DNA from: Verrucomicrobiota bacterium
Lineage (GTDB): Bacteria > Verrucomicrobiota > Kiritimatiellia > JAKQHR01
Length of the DNA stretch: 32,389 nucleotides
NCBI GenBank assembly: GCA_029557905.1
Contig: JAKQHR010000157.1
Coordinates: forward strand, 1 to 32,389
Reading direction: 5' to 3'
The first letter of the stretch is position 1; each line of letters begins with the position of its first letter. A model generated the notes under the pieces. That model saw only the letters and a program-made list of their open reading frames with translations, was not told the DNA's origin and ran no database searches. Shown piece by piece: positions 1 through 8,674 of the stretch. Both the position numbers and the translations under genes were made by a program.

Positions 1-140
1 CATCTCGGAGGGTTTCAACTCTAAGATCCAGTTAATCAGGGCCAAGGCCAGAGGTTTTCGATCCTTCGAGAACTACAGAGTCGCCATCCTTTTTCACTGC
101 GGAAAGCTCGATCTCTTTCCACGATAATTGACGAAGAACC
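1..140 (+). mobile_element. Right end of an ISL3-like insertion sequence
   Basis: This stretch contains the transposase tail and the probable terminal inverted repeat at 117-140. Read on the minus strand the end begins GGTTCTTCGTCAATTATCG. ISL3-family ends commonly start GG(C/T)TCTT. The same 24 bp occur at 21926-21949. The left end and any target duplication partner lie outside the window. The first bases outside, 141-148 (GTTTTTTG), would be the 8-bp duplication expected of this family, but the other copy cannot be seen. Confidence 0.6.
2..127 (+). CDS. ISL3-family transposase, C-terminal fragment (cut by window edge)
   Basis: A reading frame open from the left edge runs 41 codons to TAA at 125-127. 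Its residues include EGFNSKIQLIRAKARGF, then RSFENYR and FHCGKLDLFPR. This is the end of the DDE catalytic region of ISL3-type transposases, where a GxNxKIxxIKxxAxGFRxFxNYR block precedes a KLDL(F/Y)P tail. The rest of the gene lies left of the window, so nothing can be said of its integrity. The stop codon lies inside a short sequence that recurs at 21926-21949 and whose reverse complement begins GGTTCTTCGTC, which fits ISL3-type terminal repeats. The element therefore ends about 13 bp after the gene. The family call comes from motif memory, without a database match. Confidence 0.8.
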   Translation: MSEGFNSKIQLIRAKARGFRSFENYRVAILFHCGKLDLFPR

Positions 141-141
141 G

Positions 142-197
142 TTTTTTGACCGTTTTTCGGTATTTTTTGGCGTTTTTTGATGATTTTCAGCGATTTT
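142..197. repeat. Helically phased T-tract array (copy 1)
   Basis: Runs of four to six T start at 142, 153, 163, 173, 184 and 194, spaced 10-11 bp apart. This matches the DNA helical repeat and predicts intrinsic curvature. The array abuts the IS end at 140 and overlaps the last codons of the minus-strand TPR gene. Two longer arrays of the same design lie at 21158-21243 and 21475-21564. Confidence 0.7.
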
Positions 198-1794
198 CCG
201 GCACGGCTGATTCAAGGGATTTTTTGACCTGCAGCGCCTTCTCGTGCTCCGGATTCAGCTCAAGGGTTTTTTCCAGTTCACGGAGCATGCCCCCGATGTC
301 GCCTTTGTGCTGCAGCATGACGGCCAGATTCCAGTGAGCGGAAGAACTTTCCGGACGCCGCCGGACCGCCTCGGCCAGATCGGCCTCCGCGCGGTCATAG
401 TAGCCCATTTCGCCCCACAGGATGCCGCGATTGATGAATCCGGAAACATCCTGCGGATTGATGCGGATGGCTTCATCCAGCAGCGTCAGCGCCTCTTCGC
501 GCCGGCCCTGCTCCTTCAGGTCGAGCGCCAGCCAGACGCGCGCGCGCATGCTGTTCGGCTCATCGGCCAGCGTGCGCGTCCACAGCGCAACGTCGTTTTT
601 CCATGCCGGCATGCGGATCCATCCGATGAGCAGATAAAGCACACATATAAATCCAAGCAGCGCTTTGCTCGCGATGACGCCCATTGAAACGGTCGCGGCG
701 GAGCGCGACCCTCCATCACTTGTGAGCAGGTGCGCAGGAAGAATGCAGAATCCGGCGGCCATGAAGTAGAGATAGCGCTCCGCCAGCGGATTAAACAGCG
801 GAACGAGGCTGGAGACCGGAAGATAGGCGGCCAGCATCCAGCCAAGGCTGAGGCTGATCCAGGGCTTCCGCCGCAAGAAGAAAATCGCTGCGCAAAGGCA
901 GACCGCCACGGCGAGCAGGCCCGCGGCGAACCGGAGATCTGCCGTGGAAGTTACCGGCAGGACCACGCGGTCGGCGACCAGCGGCCACGGAACAGCCAGC
1001 AGGCCCACCATCCGCAGGAAGAGCCACGGCGAGGTGAAAAAATTATGCGGGGGCTGGAGAGAGCGTCCGTTCCACGCGCCGCCGACGGCCTGCAGGCCGG
1101 AGCCCGAGGAAAGTTTCATAAAGAGAAGCACCAGCCCGAGTGACACGGCCAAAAGCAGGGCCATGCGGCGCACGGGCAGCCGGGTTTGCGGCAGGCATAT
1201 CCAAACGCCGGCCAGTACAGCCGGAAGAACCGCGGCGGCCTCCTTTGAGCAGAGGGCGAGCCACAGCAGAACCGCCGCCAGCGCCGTCTGCCGCGCCGTT
1301 TTCATTTCCGTGCGGACGGCCGCCAGAAGAAACGCGAAAGAAAAAAGTCCGCAGAATACATCCGGGCGGAACGCGGGCACATGCACCGCCTCGATCAATA
1401 CCGGATGAAGGCTGAACAGCAGGGCCGCGGAAAAAGAAAACGCCCGCCGACCGCTCAGCCGCAGAAGCAGGAAGAAAAACAGCCAGACAGAGCCGGCATG
1501 CGCGGCGAAATTCGTGAGGCGATATCCCGCCGCGCGCGCCCCCCAGACGGCGCGATCCGAAAAATAGGTCAGCAGCACGAACGGACGGCGGCCGTTGATC
1601 ACCCGGGCATCGCCCAGTGTCCCGAGCATCAGCACTTCGCGCACATTTTCCGGATTCTGCAGAAAGGGGTTTTCCTCAAGCTGTCCGTGGTCGTCATAGA
1701 CAAAATCGTGGCCGAAGCCCGGAAGATACAGAAGCGCCGGGGCGACCGCCAGCAGGGCCAGCACCATCCATAATTCCCTTCGACCGCTCTTCAC
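187..1794 (-). CDS. Polytopic membrane protein with C-terminal TPR repeats (TMTC-like)
   Basis: The protein has about ten hydrophobic segments over its first 390 residues and at least three TPR units in the last 120 (NPQDVSGFINRGILW, DRAEADLAEAVRRRPESSSAHWNLAVM, LELNPEHEKAL). The first extracytoplasmic loop carries a YDD acidic motif, and the last membrane loops carry NPLAERYLYF. Both are typical of GT-C-fold glycosyltransferase-like proteins fused to TPRs, so a role in protein or envelope glycosylation is possible but unproven. I chose the GTG at 1792-1794 because it shares bases with the era stop (GTGA), implying translational coupling, and gives a basic n-region (KSGRR) before the first membrane segment. 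An ATG at 1767 is the alternative. The 3' end runs into a phased T-tract array. Confidence 0.75.
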   Translation of the reverse strand: MKSGRRELWMVLALLAVAPALLYLPGFGHDFVYDDHGQLEENPFLQNPENVREVLMLGTLGDARVINGRRPFVLLTYFSDRAVWGARAAGYRLTNFAAHAGSVWLFFFLLLRLSGRRAFSFSAALLFSLHPVLIEAVHVPAFRPDVFCGLFSFAFLLAAVRTEMKTARQTALAAVLLWLALCSKEAAAVLPAVLAGVWICLPQTRLPVRRMALLLAVSLGLVLLFMKLSSGSGLQAVGGAWNGRSLQPPHNFFTSPWLFLRMVGLLAVPWPLVADRVVLPVTSTADLRFAAGLLAVAVCLCAAIFFLRRKPWISLSLGWMLAAYLPVSSLVPLFNPLAERYLYFMAAGFCILPAHLLTSDGGSRSAATVSMGVIASKALLGFICVLYLLIGWIRMPAWKNDVALWTRTLADEPNSMRARVWLALDLKEQGRREEALTLLDEAIRINPQDVSGFINRGILWGEMGYYDRAEADLAEAVRRRPESSSAHWNLAVMLQHKGDIGGMLRELEKTLELNPEHEKALQVKKSLESAVPENR

Positions 1795-2720
1795 TGATAC
1801 CCCAGCTTCTTGAGGAGCCAGAAATTCTTTGACCAGTTCGGCTCCACCTTTACCCACAGATCCAGATGGACCGGATGGTCATAGACAGACCTGATTTCCT
1901 TTTGCGAGGCCAGGCGGACCGACCGCAGCAGGCGGCCCTTTTCCCCGATGACAATGGCTTTCTGCGAATGCCGGTTCACATAGATGGTGCACTTGATGCC
2001 CCAGGTTCCGTCAGCCGCCTCGTCCAGAGTATCCACCACGACAGCCACCGCATGCGGAAGTTCCTCGCGCAGGCGGTGGAAGAGCTTTTCCCTGATGATG
2101 TCAGCGACGGCCAGCTTCCGGGGAAAATCGGTCAGCACATCATCCGGAAAGAGATGCGGCCCCTCGGGAAGCTGTTCAAAAAGGAAATCCACCAGTTCGC
2201 GAACCCCGGAATTCTCCAGCGCGGACGTTCGCAGCCACGGGATTTCCTTCTGCACCCGCTTTTCCCCCTCCAGCTCCCGCCAGAGATCCATGTAGCGCGA
2301 AGAGCAGTCTTCCGGCTGATCGGCCTTGTTCAGCACAGCCGCCACCGGAATCTCTTCAAAGAGCGCTCGGCGCAGCCAGCCCTCGTCTTCATCACGCGGC
2401 GGACGGGAGGCATCAAATACCATCAGGATGATATCCGTTCCCTCCGTGGAGGCGCGCGCCGACCGGTTCATGATCTTCCCGAGCTCGGACTCCGCCTTGT
2501 GAATGCCGGGCGTATCCAGAAACACAATCTGTCCGCGCGGCTCGGTCAGCACACCCCGGATCACATTGCGGGTGGTCTGGGCCACCGGGCTGACGATGGA
2601 AATCTTTTCCTCCAGAATGCAGTTCACCAGTGTGGATTTGCCGGTGTTGGCCCGGCCCACCACGGCGACAATGCCGCTGCGGCCGGCAGGATTCATGGGC
2701 TTATTTTGGTCTGCATTCAT
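1791..2720 (-). CDS. era: GTPase Era
   Basis: Era is the essential GTPase that binds the 3' end of 16S rRNA through a C-terminal KH domain and helps 30S maturation. The 309-residue length is normal. The G1 P-loop GRANTGKST is near residues 22-30, followed by a TTRN switch I threonine, DTPGIH (G3), NKAD (G4) and SALE (G5). The KH signature VIGEKG is near residue 257. The ATG at 2720 precedes a short variable tail before the G domain; a second Met at residue 9 is possible. The downstream membrane TPR gene starts on the era stop codon, so the two are probably cotranscribed. A 79-bp divergent gap separates era from the glycosylase gene on the plus strand. Confidence 0.95.
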   Translation of the reverse strand: MNADQNKPMNPAGRSGIVAVVGRANTGKSTLVNCILEEKISIVSPVAQTTRNVIRGVLTEPRGQIVFLDTPGIHKAESELGKIMNRSARASTEGTDIILMVFDASRPPRDEDEGWLRRALFEEIPVAAVLNKADQPEDCSSRYMDLWRELEGEKRVQKEIPWLRTSALENSGVRELVDFLFEQLPEGPHLFPDDVLTDFPRKLAVADIIREKLFHRLREELPHAVAVVVDTLDEAADGTWGIKCTIYVNRHSQKAIVIGEKGRLLRSVRLASQKEIRSVYDHPVHLDLWVKVEPNWSKNFWLLKKLGYQ

Positions 2721-2799
2721 GATTTTCTTTTTGCGCGCCGCGCGCTATGTTTCCGTCAATGTATACAGAACCAGCCCGGCAAATAAAATCATATAAGCA

Positions 2800-3453
2800 A
2801 TGAAGAACAGCAAACTCCCGGCAAAGGCAGTCTACCGCGCCCTTTTCAAGCGCTGGGGACCGCAGCACTGGTGGCCGGGAGAAACCCCTCTGGAGGTGGC
2901 GGTCGGCGCGGTCCTCACGCAGAACACGAACTGGCGCAACGTGGAGAAAGCCATCGCAAATCTCAAAAAGTCCGGCGCGCTGAATGTGCGGTCCCTTTCA
3001 CAGATGCCGGCCAAAACGCTGGCCGGCCGGATACGGCCCGCGGGTTATTTCAACATGAAGGCCAGACGCCTGAAGGCTTTTATTGAAACCGTGCGGAAAA
3101 CATCCGGCTTCACCATGAAAAAAATGGAGCAGATCGAAACCGGCACTCTTCGCGGCATACTGCTGAATACAAACGGAATCGGCCCGGAAACGGCCGACAG
3201 CATCCTCCTTTACGCATTCGGGCGGCCGGTGTTCGTCGTGGACGCGTATACGCGGCGCATGCTGGAACGCCACCGCTGGACGGATGAAGGCGCGGCATAC
3301 GACGACATCGCGGCGCTGTTCACGGAATCGTGTCCCCGGGATTCATCATTGTATGGTGAATATCACGCATTGATCGTAAAGCTGGGCAAAGAGCACTGCC
3401 GGAAAAGGGCCCTGTGCGAGGGCTGTCCACTGGAACAATGGCTGCCGTCATGA
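2800..3453 (+). CDS. Endonuclease III-like HhH-GPD DNA glycosylase
   Basis: A 217-residue base-excision repair glycosylase of the HhH-GPD superfamily. The helix-hairpin-helix reads TNGIGPETAD and the conserved catalytic Asp is in VVDAYTRR. The lysine that gives Nth its lyase activity (GRKTA) is replaced by glutamate (GPETA). That points to the monofunctional 'endonuclease III-related' or MagIII-like branch, probably acting on alkylated purines. The C-terminus has C-X5-C-X2-C (CRKRALCEGC) and no fourth cysteine before the stop, so a normal 4Fe-4S cluster cannot form from this loop alone. The stop overlaps the start of the downstream lipoprotein gene (ATGA), so the two are probably coupled. Confidence 0.85.
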   Translation: MKNSKLPAKAVYRALFKRWGPQHWWPGETPLEVAVGAVLTQNTNWRNVEKAIANLKKSGALNVRSLSQMPAKTLAGRIRPAGYFNMKARRLKAFIETVRKTSGFTMKKMEQIETGTLRGILLNTNGIGPETADSILLYAFGRPVFVVDAYTRRMLERHRWTDEGAAYDDIAALFTESCPRDSSLYGEYHALIVKLGKEHCRKRALCEGCPLEQWLPS

Positions 3454-3827
3454 GAATGCTTCTTACATGCTGGACCGCTGCCCTTCTTCTGGGCGCCGGA
3501 TGCGCGGGAACGGCGCCGATGCGGCCGCCCGCGGCGGCGACGCCGGTTTTGGCCGGCACTCCGCAGATCCGCTGGGTTCCGGGCGCCACGGTGGTTCATG
3601 TGGACCAGAAGAACGGGCACGCCGTTCTGGAGTGCCTGATCATTCCCGAGGCGGGAACGGAAGCGGAAGTGTTCCATGAAGGGCAGAAATGCGCGGTGCT
3701 GCTGATGACGGGGCAGCGCAACGGATCTTTTGCCGCCGGCCGCATCGTTTCCGGCCGGCCCGAGACGGGGGACCTGGTCCAGTTCATGCGCGTGGTCTAT
3801 CCCCGGCGCCCATCGCCCGGGGAATAA
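3450..3827 (+). CDS. Putative small lipoprotein, unknown function
   Basis: The ATG at 3450 overlaps the stop of the glycosylase gene as ATGA and gives a 125-residue product. The N-terminus MRMLLTCWTAALLLGAGCAG is a signal peptide ending in a relaxed lipobox (LGAGC), so membrane anchoring through the cysteine is likely. A proline/alanine-rich linker follows, then a compact domain of about 85 residues (IRWVPGATVVHVDQKNG, CLIIPEAGTEAEVF, GRIVSGRPETGDLVQFMRVV) with alternating beta-strand hydrophobicity. It resembles small beta-barrel lipoproteins, but I do not recognise a named family. A longer start at 3414 would sit deep inside the upstream gene and is not supported by a hydrophobic N-terminus. 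Confidence 0.65.
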   Translation: MRMLLTCWTAALLLGAGCAGTAPMRPPAAATPVLAGTPQIRWVPGATVVHVDQKNGHAVLECLIIPEAGTEAEVFHEGQKCAVLLMTGQRNGSFAAGRIVSGRPETGDLVQFMRVVYPRRPSPGE

Positions 3828-3839
3828 CAGGCTGGGGCG

Positions 3840-3868
3840 TTGACCGAAATGCCCGTGCGGGGTATGCT
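3840..3868 (+). promoter_or_regulatory. Sigma-70-type promoter for the BON lipoprotein gene
   Basis: TTGACC at 3840-3845, a 17-bp spacer and TATGCT at 3863-3868 match the housekeeping consensus at five and four of six positions. The start site would fall near 3875, leaving a short leader with AAGGAG 8 bp before the ATG at 3898. Confidence 0.6.
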
Positions 3869-3897
3869 CATTCCAGTCTAGGGAAGGAGTTCAGAAA

Positions 3898-4212
3898 ATG
3901 CGTAATATTATCAAGTGGATTCCCGCGGCTCTTGCGCTGGTCCTGATGCTGGGCAGCGCGGGCTGCACCACCGTGGTCTACGACATGGGCGAAGGCTATA
4001 CGGACCGGGATGCGTCTCTTGAGCGGGATGTGATCAATCGTTTGCGGGAGGACGATCTGACCGGCAAATATCTTTTCGGTGTCTCCGCTGAGGGGGCGAC
4101 AGTAACCCTGCGCGGTTCAGTTCCCAATGAAATGGTGCGCTCCCGCGCCATCGGCATCGCCTATGGCGCAACGGGCGTTCAAAACGTGATTGACCAGCTC
4201 CGCAGCTGGTAG
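3898..4212 (+). CDS. BON-domain lipoprotein
   Basis: The 104-residue product starts with a signal peptide (MRNIIKWIPAALALVLMLG) ending in SAGC, so Cys23 is the likely lipidation site. Residues about 40-104 form one BON domain: DVINRLREDDLTGKYLFGVSAEG, then TVTLRGSVPNE with the typical V-x-L-x-G-x-V core, and GVQNVIDQL at the end. BON domains of the OsmY and DolP type bind phospholipid and are usually envelope-stress proteins in the periplasm or outer membrane. A strong ribosome site (AAGGAG) and its own promoter make this gene separable from the two upstream. The next TPR gene begins 12 bp downstream. Confidence 0.85.
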   Translation: MRNIIKWIPAALALVLMLGSAGCTTVVYDMGEGYTDRDASLERDVINRLREDDLTGKYLFGVSAEGATVTLRGSVPNEMVRSRAIGIAYGATGVQNVIDQLRSW

Positions 4213-4223
4213 GCCCCGCGCTA

Positions 4224-5291
4224 ATGGAAAACGGAAATACATCAGATCCGCCTCAAAAAAGAGACGCGGCATCCCGGGAGGCTGAAGCCATACAGCCCCG
4301 CCGCCACCGGAGATCTTTCCGGAATGCCAGCCGCCCGCGCCGCAGTTACACCAGCCGGACACCCGCCACATTCTGGGGCGTGATGATCAGCCTGCTGACG
4401 GCATATCTGATTCTTCTTTTCGCGGCGCAATGTCATCGCCGGGCACTTCATCGGGAGCGTGTCCAGGCAGTGCTGATGCCGCAGGCAAAGCCCGCTCCCG
4501 TTCAGAGCACTGAACGCGCCGGGCTCCCGGACGATATCGAAGAACAGGTGGCGAAGCTGATTGCGCTGGCGGAGGAATCTGCAGGGGTTCTGGATGCGGC
4601 GGCGCAGCAGGCGGAGGGCGGAGATCGCGCGCTTGCTGCGGAGCGCCTGCGCGCGCAACTGGCGGCGGCACCGGACAATGTTTCCCTGAAGCTCGGGCTG
4701 GCCCGCCTGCTGCTTGATGAAGGGAACCGCTCCGAAGCCATCACGATCCTGGTGGAATGCCTCCGCACCAGTCCCGGACAGCACGAAACACGGCTTCTGC
4801 TGGCTGAATCCCTGCTGGCTGAAAAAGCTTATGAGCCGGCCGCGCAGATGGCAGAATGGATTCTGGATGAGGACAACTACAACACCCGGGCCCACGACAT
4901 TGCCGCGAGCGCCTACATGCTGAACGGGAGCGCCGCCGCGGCGATTCCGCATCTGCGCCGCATGGCCACGCTTGAGCGCGACGACACCGCCATTCAGAAC
5001 CGGCTGGCACAGGCCCATATGCGCGCCGGAGAGTTCAGCAAGGCGCAGGAAATTTTTCAGGATATTCTGGAAATAGATCCAGACAACTCTGTGACCTATT
5101 ACAATCTGGCGGCATGCTATGCGCTGCAAAACCTGCCGGAACAGTCGGCGCAGGTCCTGACCAATGCCTTGAGGAAATTCGATTCCACGTTTGTCGCATC
5201 CTGGCTTCAGGGCGCGGATTTCGACACGGTTCGAACCAATGAGTCGTTTACGGTGCTGCTGACAGGCCTTCCGGAAACAAACGGCTTCTGA
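4224..5291 (+). CDS. Membrane-anchored TPR protein
   Basis: The 355-residue protein has a basic, disordered N-terminus (RRHRRSFRN and nearby), a single membrane segment near residues 50-68 (VMISLLTAYLILLFAAQ) and a TPR domain from about residue 130 to the end. At least four helix-turn-helix repeats are visible, including DNVSLKLGLARLLLDEGNRSEA and EIDPDNSVTYYNLAACYAL. The topology puts the TPRs in the periplasm, so it is probably a scaffold or assembly factor. It follows the BON lipoprotein gene by 12 bp with a weak ribosome site and is probably read through from it. It converges on the minus-strand secreted-protein gene with only 12 bp between. Confidence 0.75.
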   Translation: MENGNTSDPPQKRDAASREAEAIQPRRHRRSFRNASRPRRSYTSRTPATFWGVMISLLTAYLILLFAAQCHRRALHRERVQAVLMPQAKPAPVQSTERAGLPDDIEEQVAKLIALAEESAGVLDAAAQQAEGGDRALAAERLRAQLAAAPDNVSLKLGLARLLLDEGNRSEAITILVECLRTSPGQHETRLLLAESLLAEKAYEPAAQMAEWILDEDNYNTRAHDIAASAYMLNGSAAAAIPHLRRMATLERDDTAIQNRLAQAHMRAGEFSKAQEIFQDILEIDPDNSVTYYNLAACYALQNLPEQSAQVLTNALRKFDSTFVASWLQGADFDTVRTNESFTVLLTGLPETNGF

Positions 5292-5303
5292 ACCGGCCCG
5301 CGC

Positions 5304-6671
5304 CTATTTGCGGGGCGTTCCCGGGACCGGGGAGTTCTCAACCTCCAGCGCCGCGCGCACAGCGGTGGCCCGCCATTTTTTCTCAAGGTTTTTGAGGGCC
5401 TGCTGGAACTGCTTTTCATCCTGCTCGCGCCGGGCCCTGATATCCATGCGGTAGAGAATGCTTCCCTCATCAATCATGGTTTTTGGAACTCTCAGCATCA
5501 CACGAGGAAGAAGCCGGCTGGTTTTATAGAAGAAATCCTGACCCGAAAAGGGATCACGGGGAAGCGGTCCGGCCGCTGCCATGGAAACCTCATCCAGCGA
5601 CACCGGCCAGCGGCCGAAATCATTGAAATAGAGAACGGCCGCGCTCAAAACAGCCGCCATGGAGAACTGGCCCTCCGCCGCAAGAAAACGCTCATAGGCC
5701 GCCGACATGGAGGGGATAGAGAGCGAAAAGAGAGGATTTCCGCCGCTTTCGGATGCCTCTTTTTCAATGCGCACCTTCTCGGCATCCGACCAGCGAAGAG
5801 CTCCTATGGCGCGTTCGTACGGGGCTTCACACTCATTTGCAAGGCGCAGCATCCACGCCTCATAATCCATGATCCAGGTGCCCATTTGAAGCACCTTCCG
5901 GGGTGTGTCCAGCGCCATCAGACGAATGATCGCCGGGGATTCAGCCGCGCCGCCGTAAAGCCGCACCAGCTTCTGCTCCATCTGCCGGGGATCCGCAAGC
6001 ATCCACTGCCGAAAGCTGACGGCCTCCATTCGGAGATAATCCGCCGGATGAAAAAGGGGCCGGGGCGACTGCAGAAAAGCGTTCGACAGGATCGTCGCGG
6101 CCTCCCGGCCCGGCTCGCGCGACAGGAATCCCTCCAGATCAAAAAGAATCTGCTGCAGCATGTCAGCAGCCACCAGCCCGGACCGCATGGTGATGTCCCG
6201 GTCCAGGTTCCGCACCAGCAGAAGCAGGTCGCGGTAAATCATCGCGGCGCCTTCGCTGTTGCGGGCGAATTCATAGGCTTTGGCAACCGCCAGCGCTCGA
6301 TCCGTCAGCACCCTCATGGGGGCCAGATGAACCAGCGCCGGGAAAGGATCAGCCGGAGACCGCACAAAGAACTCGCACCGGCGGCAGCGGCCCGCCTTCG
6401 CGAGGGCCGCCAGCATGGCGCGGTCGCCCATGAGCCACTGGGCGGCGTCCGTGTTCGCGGTCAAAATGGAAGGCGGAAGCTGCGGAAGATCGTTCCGTAT
6501 GAAATCAAGAACGGCAAATTCTTCCACACTGTCCGGCTGGCGCATCAGCGCAAGAGCTTCCCAGTAGTAGAGCGCCGCGTTTTCATCCAGATCCTGAGCC
6601 GACGACGCGCCGGCCGGAAGCAGACACAGCAGAATCAGCCCCGCGATGGAAATTTTTACAGTGCTTTTCAT
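5304..6671 (-). CDS. Secreted protein of unknown function
   Basis: I place the start at the ATG at 6671 because the product then opens with a clean signal peptide (MKSTVKISIAGLILLCLL, cleavage after GASSA). An in-frame ATG 57 bp upstream would bury it. The mature part, about 430 residues, is helical and charged. It has a CRRCEFF pair of cysteines near residue 100, and a C-terminal motif of the form FNDFGRWP..LDEV, then PRDPFSGQDFFY. That last motif recurs in large secreted proteins of planctomycetes and relatives and resembles the end of pseudopilin-like proteins. No catalytic motif is apparent. It follows rsmE by about 75 bp on the same strand. Confidence 0.7.
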   Translation of the reverse strand: MKSTVKISIAGLILLCLLPAGASSAQDLDENAALYYWEALALMRQPDSVEEFAVLDFIRNDLPQLPPSILTANTDAAQWLMGDRAMLAALAKAGRCRRCEFFVRSPADPFPALVHLAPMRVLTDRALAVAKAYEFARNSEGAAMIYRDLLLLVRNLDRDITMRSGLVAADMLQQILFDLEGFLSREPGREAATILSNAFLQSPRPLFHPADYLRMEAVSFRQWMLADPRQMEQKLVRLYGGAAESPAIIRLMALDTPRKVLQMGTWIMDYEAWMLRLANECEAPYERAIGALRWSDAEKVRIEKEASESGGNPLFSLSIPSMSAAYERFLAAEGQFSMAAVLSAAVLYFNDFGRWPVSLDEVSMAAAGPLPRDPFSGQDFFYKTSRLLPRVMLRVPKTMIDEGSILYRMDIRARREQDEKQFQQALKNLEKKWRATAVRAALEVENSPVPGTPRK

Positions 6672-6746
6672 AATTCCGCACATCTCCGTAACGGGCAGAA
6701 GTCTATCCCGAAACGCATGACAGTGCAACTGTTTGCGAATACAGAG

Positions 6747-7493
6747 TCAGCTGCGGCTCATCCATTCATACTGAATTGCGCCCAGCGCGAAAACTGACGC
6801 TGTTTCCGCGCGCAGCACCTGAGCGCCCAGCGTAACCGGAACCGCGTCCGCTGAGAGCGCCGCGGCGATTTCCCCGGACGTGAAGTCCCCCTCCGGACCC
6901 ACCAGCACTCCGACGGAGCAGACGCCTCGCGCATGAGCGTCGCCGAGAACGGCCCGCAGGGAACGGGCGTCGGGACCCAGCGAGCAGATCAGCAGGATGT
7001 CGAAGGCGCCGGCGTGCGTCAGCGCTCCGGCGAAATCCGTTACCGGGCCAATGACCGGGAGAAACGGCGTCCCGCACTGCTTTATGCCCCCCTGCGCAAT
7101 CTGGCGCCACCGCTCGCAGCGATCCGCCGCCTGCCGCTCATTCAGGCGCACCACACAGCGAGCCATCTGAACGGGAAGGAGCGAGGCGGCGCCCAGTTCT
7201 GTTGCTTTCTGAACCAGCCAGTCCATTTTAGGCCCCTTCAGAACCGCACTCAGAAGATGAATCGCAAGGTCCGGACGGGGATGCCGCCGGACCGACAGGA
7301 TTTTCAGAAGAAGCGCACGGCCGTGCTCCCCGGCCACCATGGCCGGCGCCTCCCGCCCCGCCCCATCCATCACAACCACCTCGTCGCCCGGACGAATCCG
7401 CATGACATGCTTGAGGTGGTGGGACTCCGCAGCCGAAAGAACGATTTCTTCGCCCGTCCAGCTCTCCGGTTCAGCATGACAGCGAACGGTCAT
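6747..7493 (-). CDS. rsmE: 16S rRNA (uracil-1498-N3)-methyltransferase RsmE
   Basis: RsmE uses S-adenosylmethionine to methylate N3 of U1498 in 16S rRNA. The 248-residue product has the PUA-like N-terminal domain ([22 protein letters not shown]) and the SPOUT knot motifs [11 protein letters not shown] and [11 protein letters not shown] near the C-terminus, both diagnostic. The ATG overlaps the dnaJ stop by four bases (ATGA), so it is the third gene of a grpE-dnaJ-rsmE transcript. rsmE beside dnaJ is a common bacterial arrangement. Confidence 0.95.
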   Translation of the reverse strand: MTVRCHAEPESWTGEEIVLSAAESHHLKHVMRIRPGDEVVVMDGAGREAPAMVAGEHGRALLLKILSVRRHPRPDLAIHLLSAVLKGPKMDWLVQKATELGAASLLPVQMARCVVRLNERQAADRCERWRQIAQGGIKQCGTPFLPVIGPVTDFAGALTHAGAFDILLICSLGPDARSLRAVLGDAHARGVCSVGVLVGPEGDFTSGEIAAALSADAVPVTLGAQVLRAETASVFALGAIQYEWMSRS

Positions 7494-8674
7494 CCCTGCT
7501 GCTTCATGGTTTCGAGGGTTTCCTTGCGGCGGAAAAATTCGTCGGCATCGGAATAGAACCGGCGCTGCTCGGGATAGTTGTCCGGCATGACTTCCGCACC
7601 CAGCTGGCGCACCAGTTTTTTCTGACTTCCAGTCAGATTCCGGGGCACCTCAATGCGAATGCGCACATGATGATCCCCCTTGCCGAACTGCTGCGGAAGA
7701 TCAACCCCCTTCCCGCGTATGCGGAACATCTTCCCGCTGGGCGTGCCGGCCGGGATTTTGAGTTTGGCATATCCGTGGATGGTGGGCACCTGGATCTCCC
7801 CGCCGAGCGCAGCCACATCATAGGGAATGGGCACCTCGCAGAATATGTCATCGGCCTGTCTCTGGAACACGGGATGCGGGCGCACGTGAAGAACCACATA
7901 CAAATCGCCTGCCTCTCCGCCACGGGCCCCGCCCTCGCCCTTTCCGGCCGCGCGCAAACGCGAGCCGGTTTCAACGCCGGGCGGGATCTTCAGCGTCAGC
8001 TTGTTGCGACCCTGCACGCGGCCGGACCCGCGACAGGCGGAACAGACCTTTTCAATCACTTCGCCCGTGCCGCTGCAGGCGGGGCAGGTTTGCCGCACAC
8101 TGAAAAAACCGCTGGACACGGCCACGGCGCCGGAGCCTCCGCACTGACGGCAGGTGTGTTTTTTCGAGCCCGGCTGGGCGCCGCTTCCGGAGCAGTCCGG
8201 ACACTCGCTCATGACGGGATATTCGATATCGCGCATGGAACCCAGAACTGCTTCTTCAAAATCGATCTCAAGGTCAAACCGCAGGTCGCTGCCGCGGTTC
8301 GCCATATTGCGGCGCGCGCGGCCACCGCCGCCGAAGAAATTGTCGAAAATGCTTCCGGATTCTCCGGTGGCGCCCATGAAGACGCGCAACGCCTCCTCGA
8401 GATCTATGCCCCCGAAGCCGAAGCCGCCGGGGCCGGGCCCGCCGCTCTCAAAAGCCTGCGAACCAAACCGGTCGTACTGCTGACGCTTGGCCGGATCGCT
8501 GAGAATTTCATAGGCTTCCGAAATCTCCTTGAACCTCTCCTCTGCCGCCTTGTCGCCCGGATTCTTGTCGGGATGATATTTAACCGCAAGTTTCCGGTAA
8601 GCTTTCTTAATCTCATCCGGCCCGGCGCTCCGGTCCACCCCCAGCACGGCGTAAAAATCCTTATTCGCCGCCAT
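7490..8674 (-). CDS. dnaJ: Chaperone DnaJ
   Basis: DnaJ delivers unfolded protein to DnaK and stimulates its ATPase. The 394-residue product is a full type I J-protein. Its J domain covers residues 1-70 with HPD at 34-36, and a G/F-rich linker reaches to about 125. Four zinc motifs lie at 158-218 ([32 protein letters not shown]), followed by the two beta domains and the dimer tail. The chosen ATG at 8674 follows a strong ribosome site (GGAGGAGG) and overlaps the end of grpE by 14 bp. An in-frame start further upstream lies inside grpE and adds unrelated sequence. dnaK itself is not in the window. Confidence 0.96.
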   Translation of the reverse strand: MAANKDFYAVLGVDRSAGPDEIKKAYRKLAVKYHPDKNPGDKAAEERFKEISEAYEILSDPAKRQQYDRFGSQAFESGGPGPGGFGFGGIDLEEALRVFMGATGESGSIFDNFFGGGGRARRNMANRGSDLRFDLEIDFEEAVLGSMRDIEYPVMSECPDCSGSGAQPGSKKHTCRQCGGSGAVAVSSGFFSVRQTCPACSGTGEVIEKVCSACRGSGRVQGRNKLTLKIPPGVETGSRLRAAGKGEGGARGGEAGDLYVVLHVRPHPVFQRQADDIFCEVPIPYDVAALGGEIQVPTIHGYAKLKIPAGTPSGKMFRIRGKGVDLPQQFGKGDHHVRIRIEVPRNLTGSQKKLVRQLGAEVMPDNYPEQRRFYSDADEFFRRKETLETMKQQG

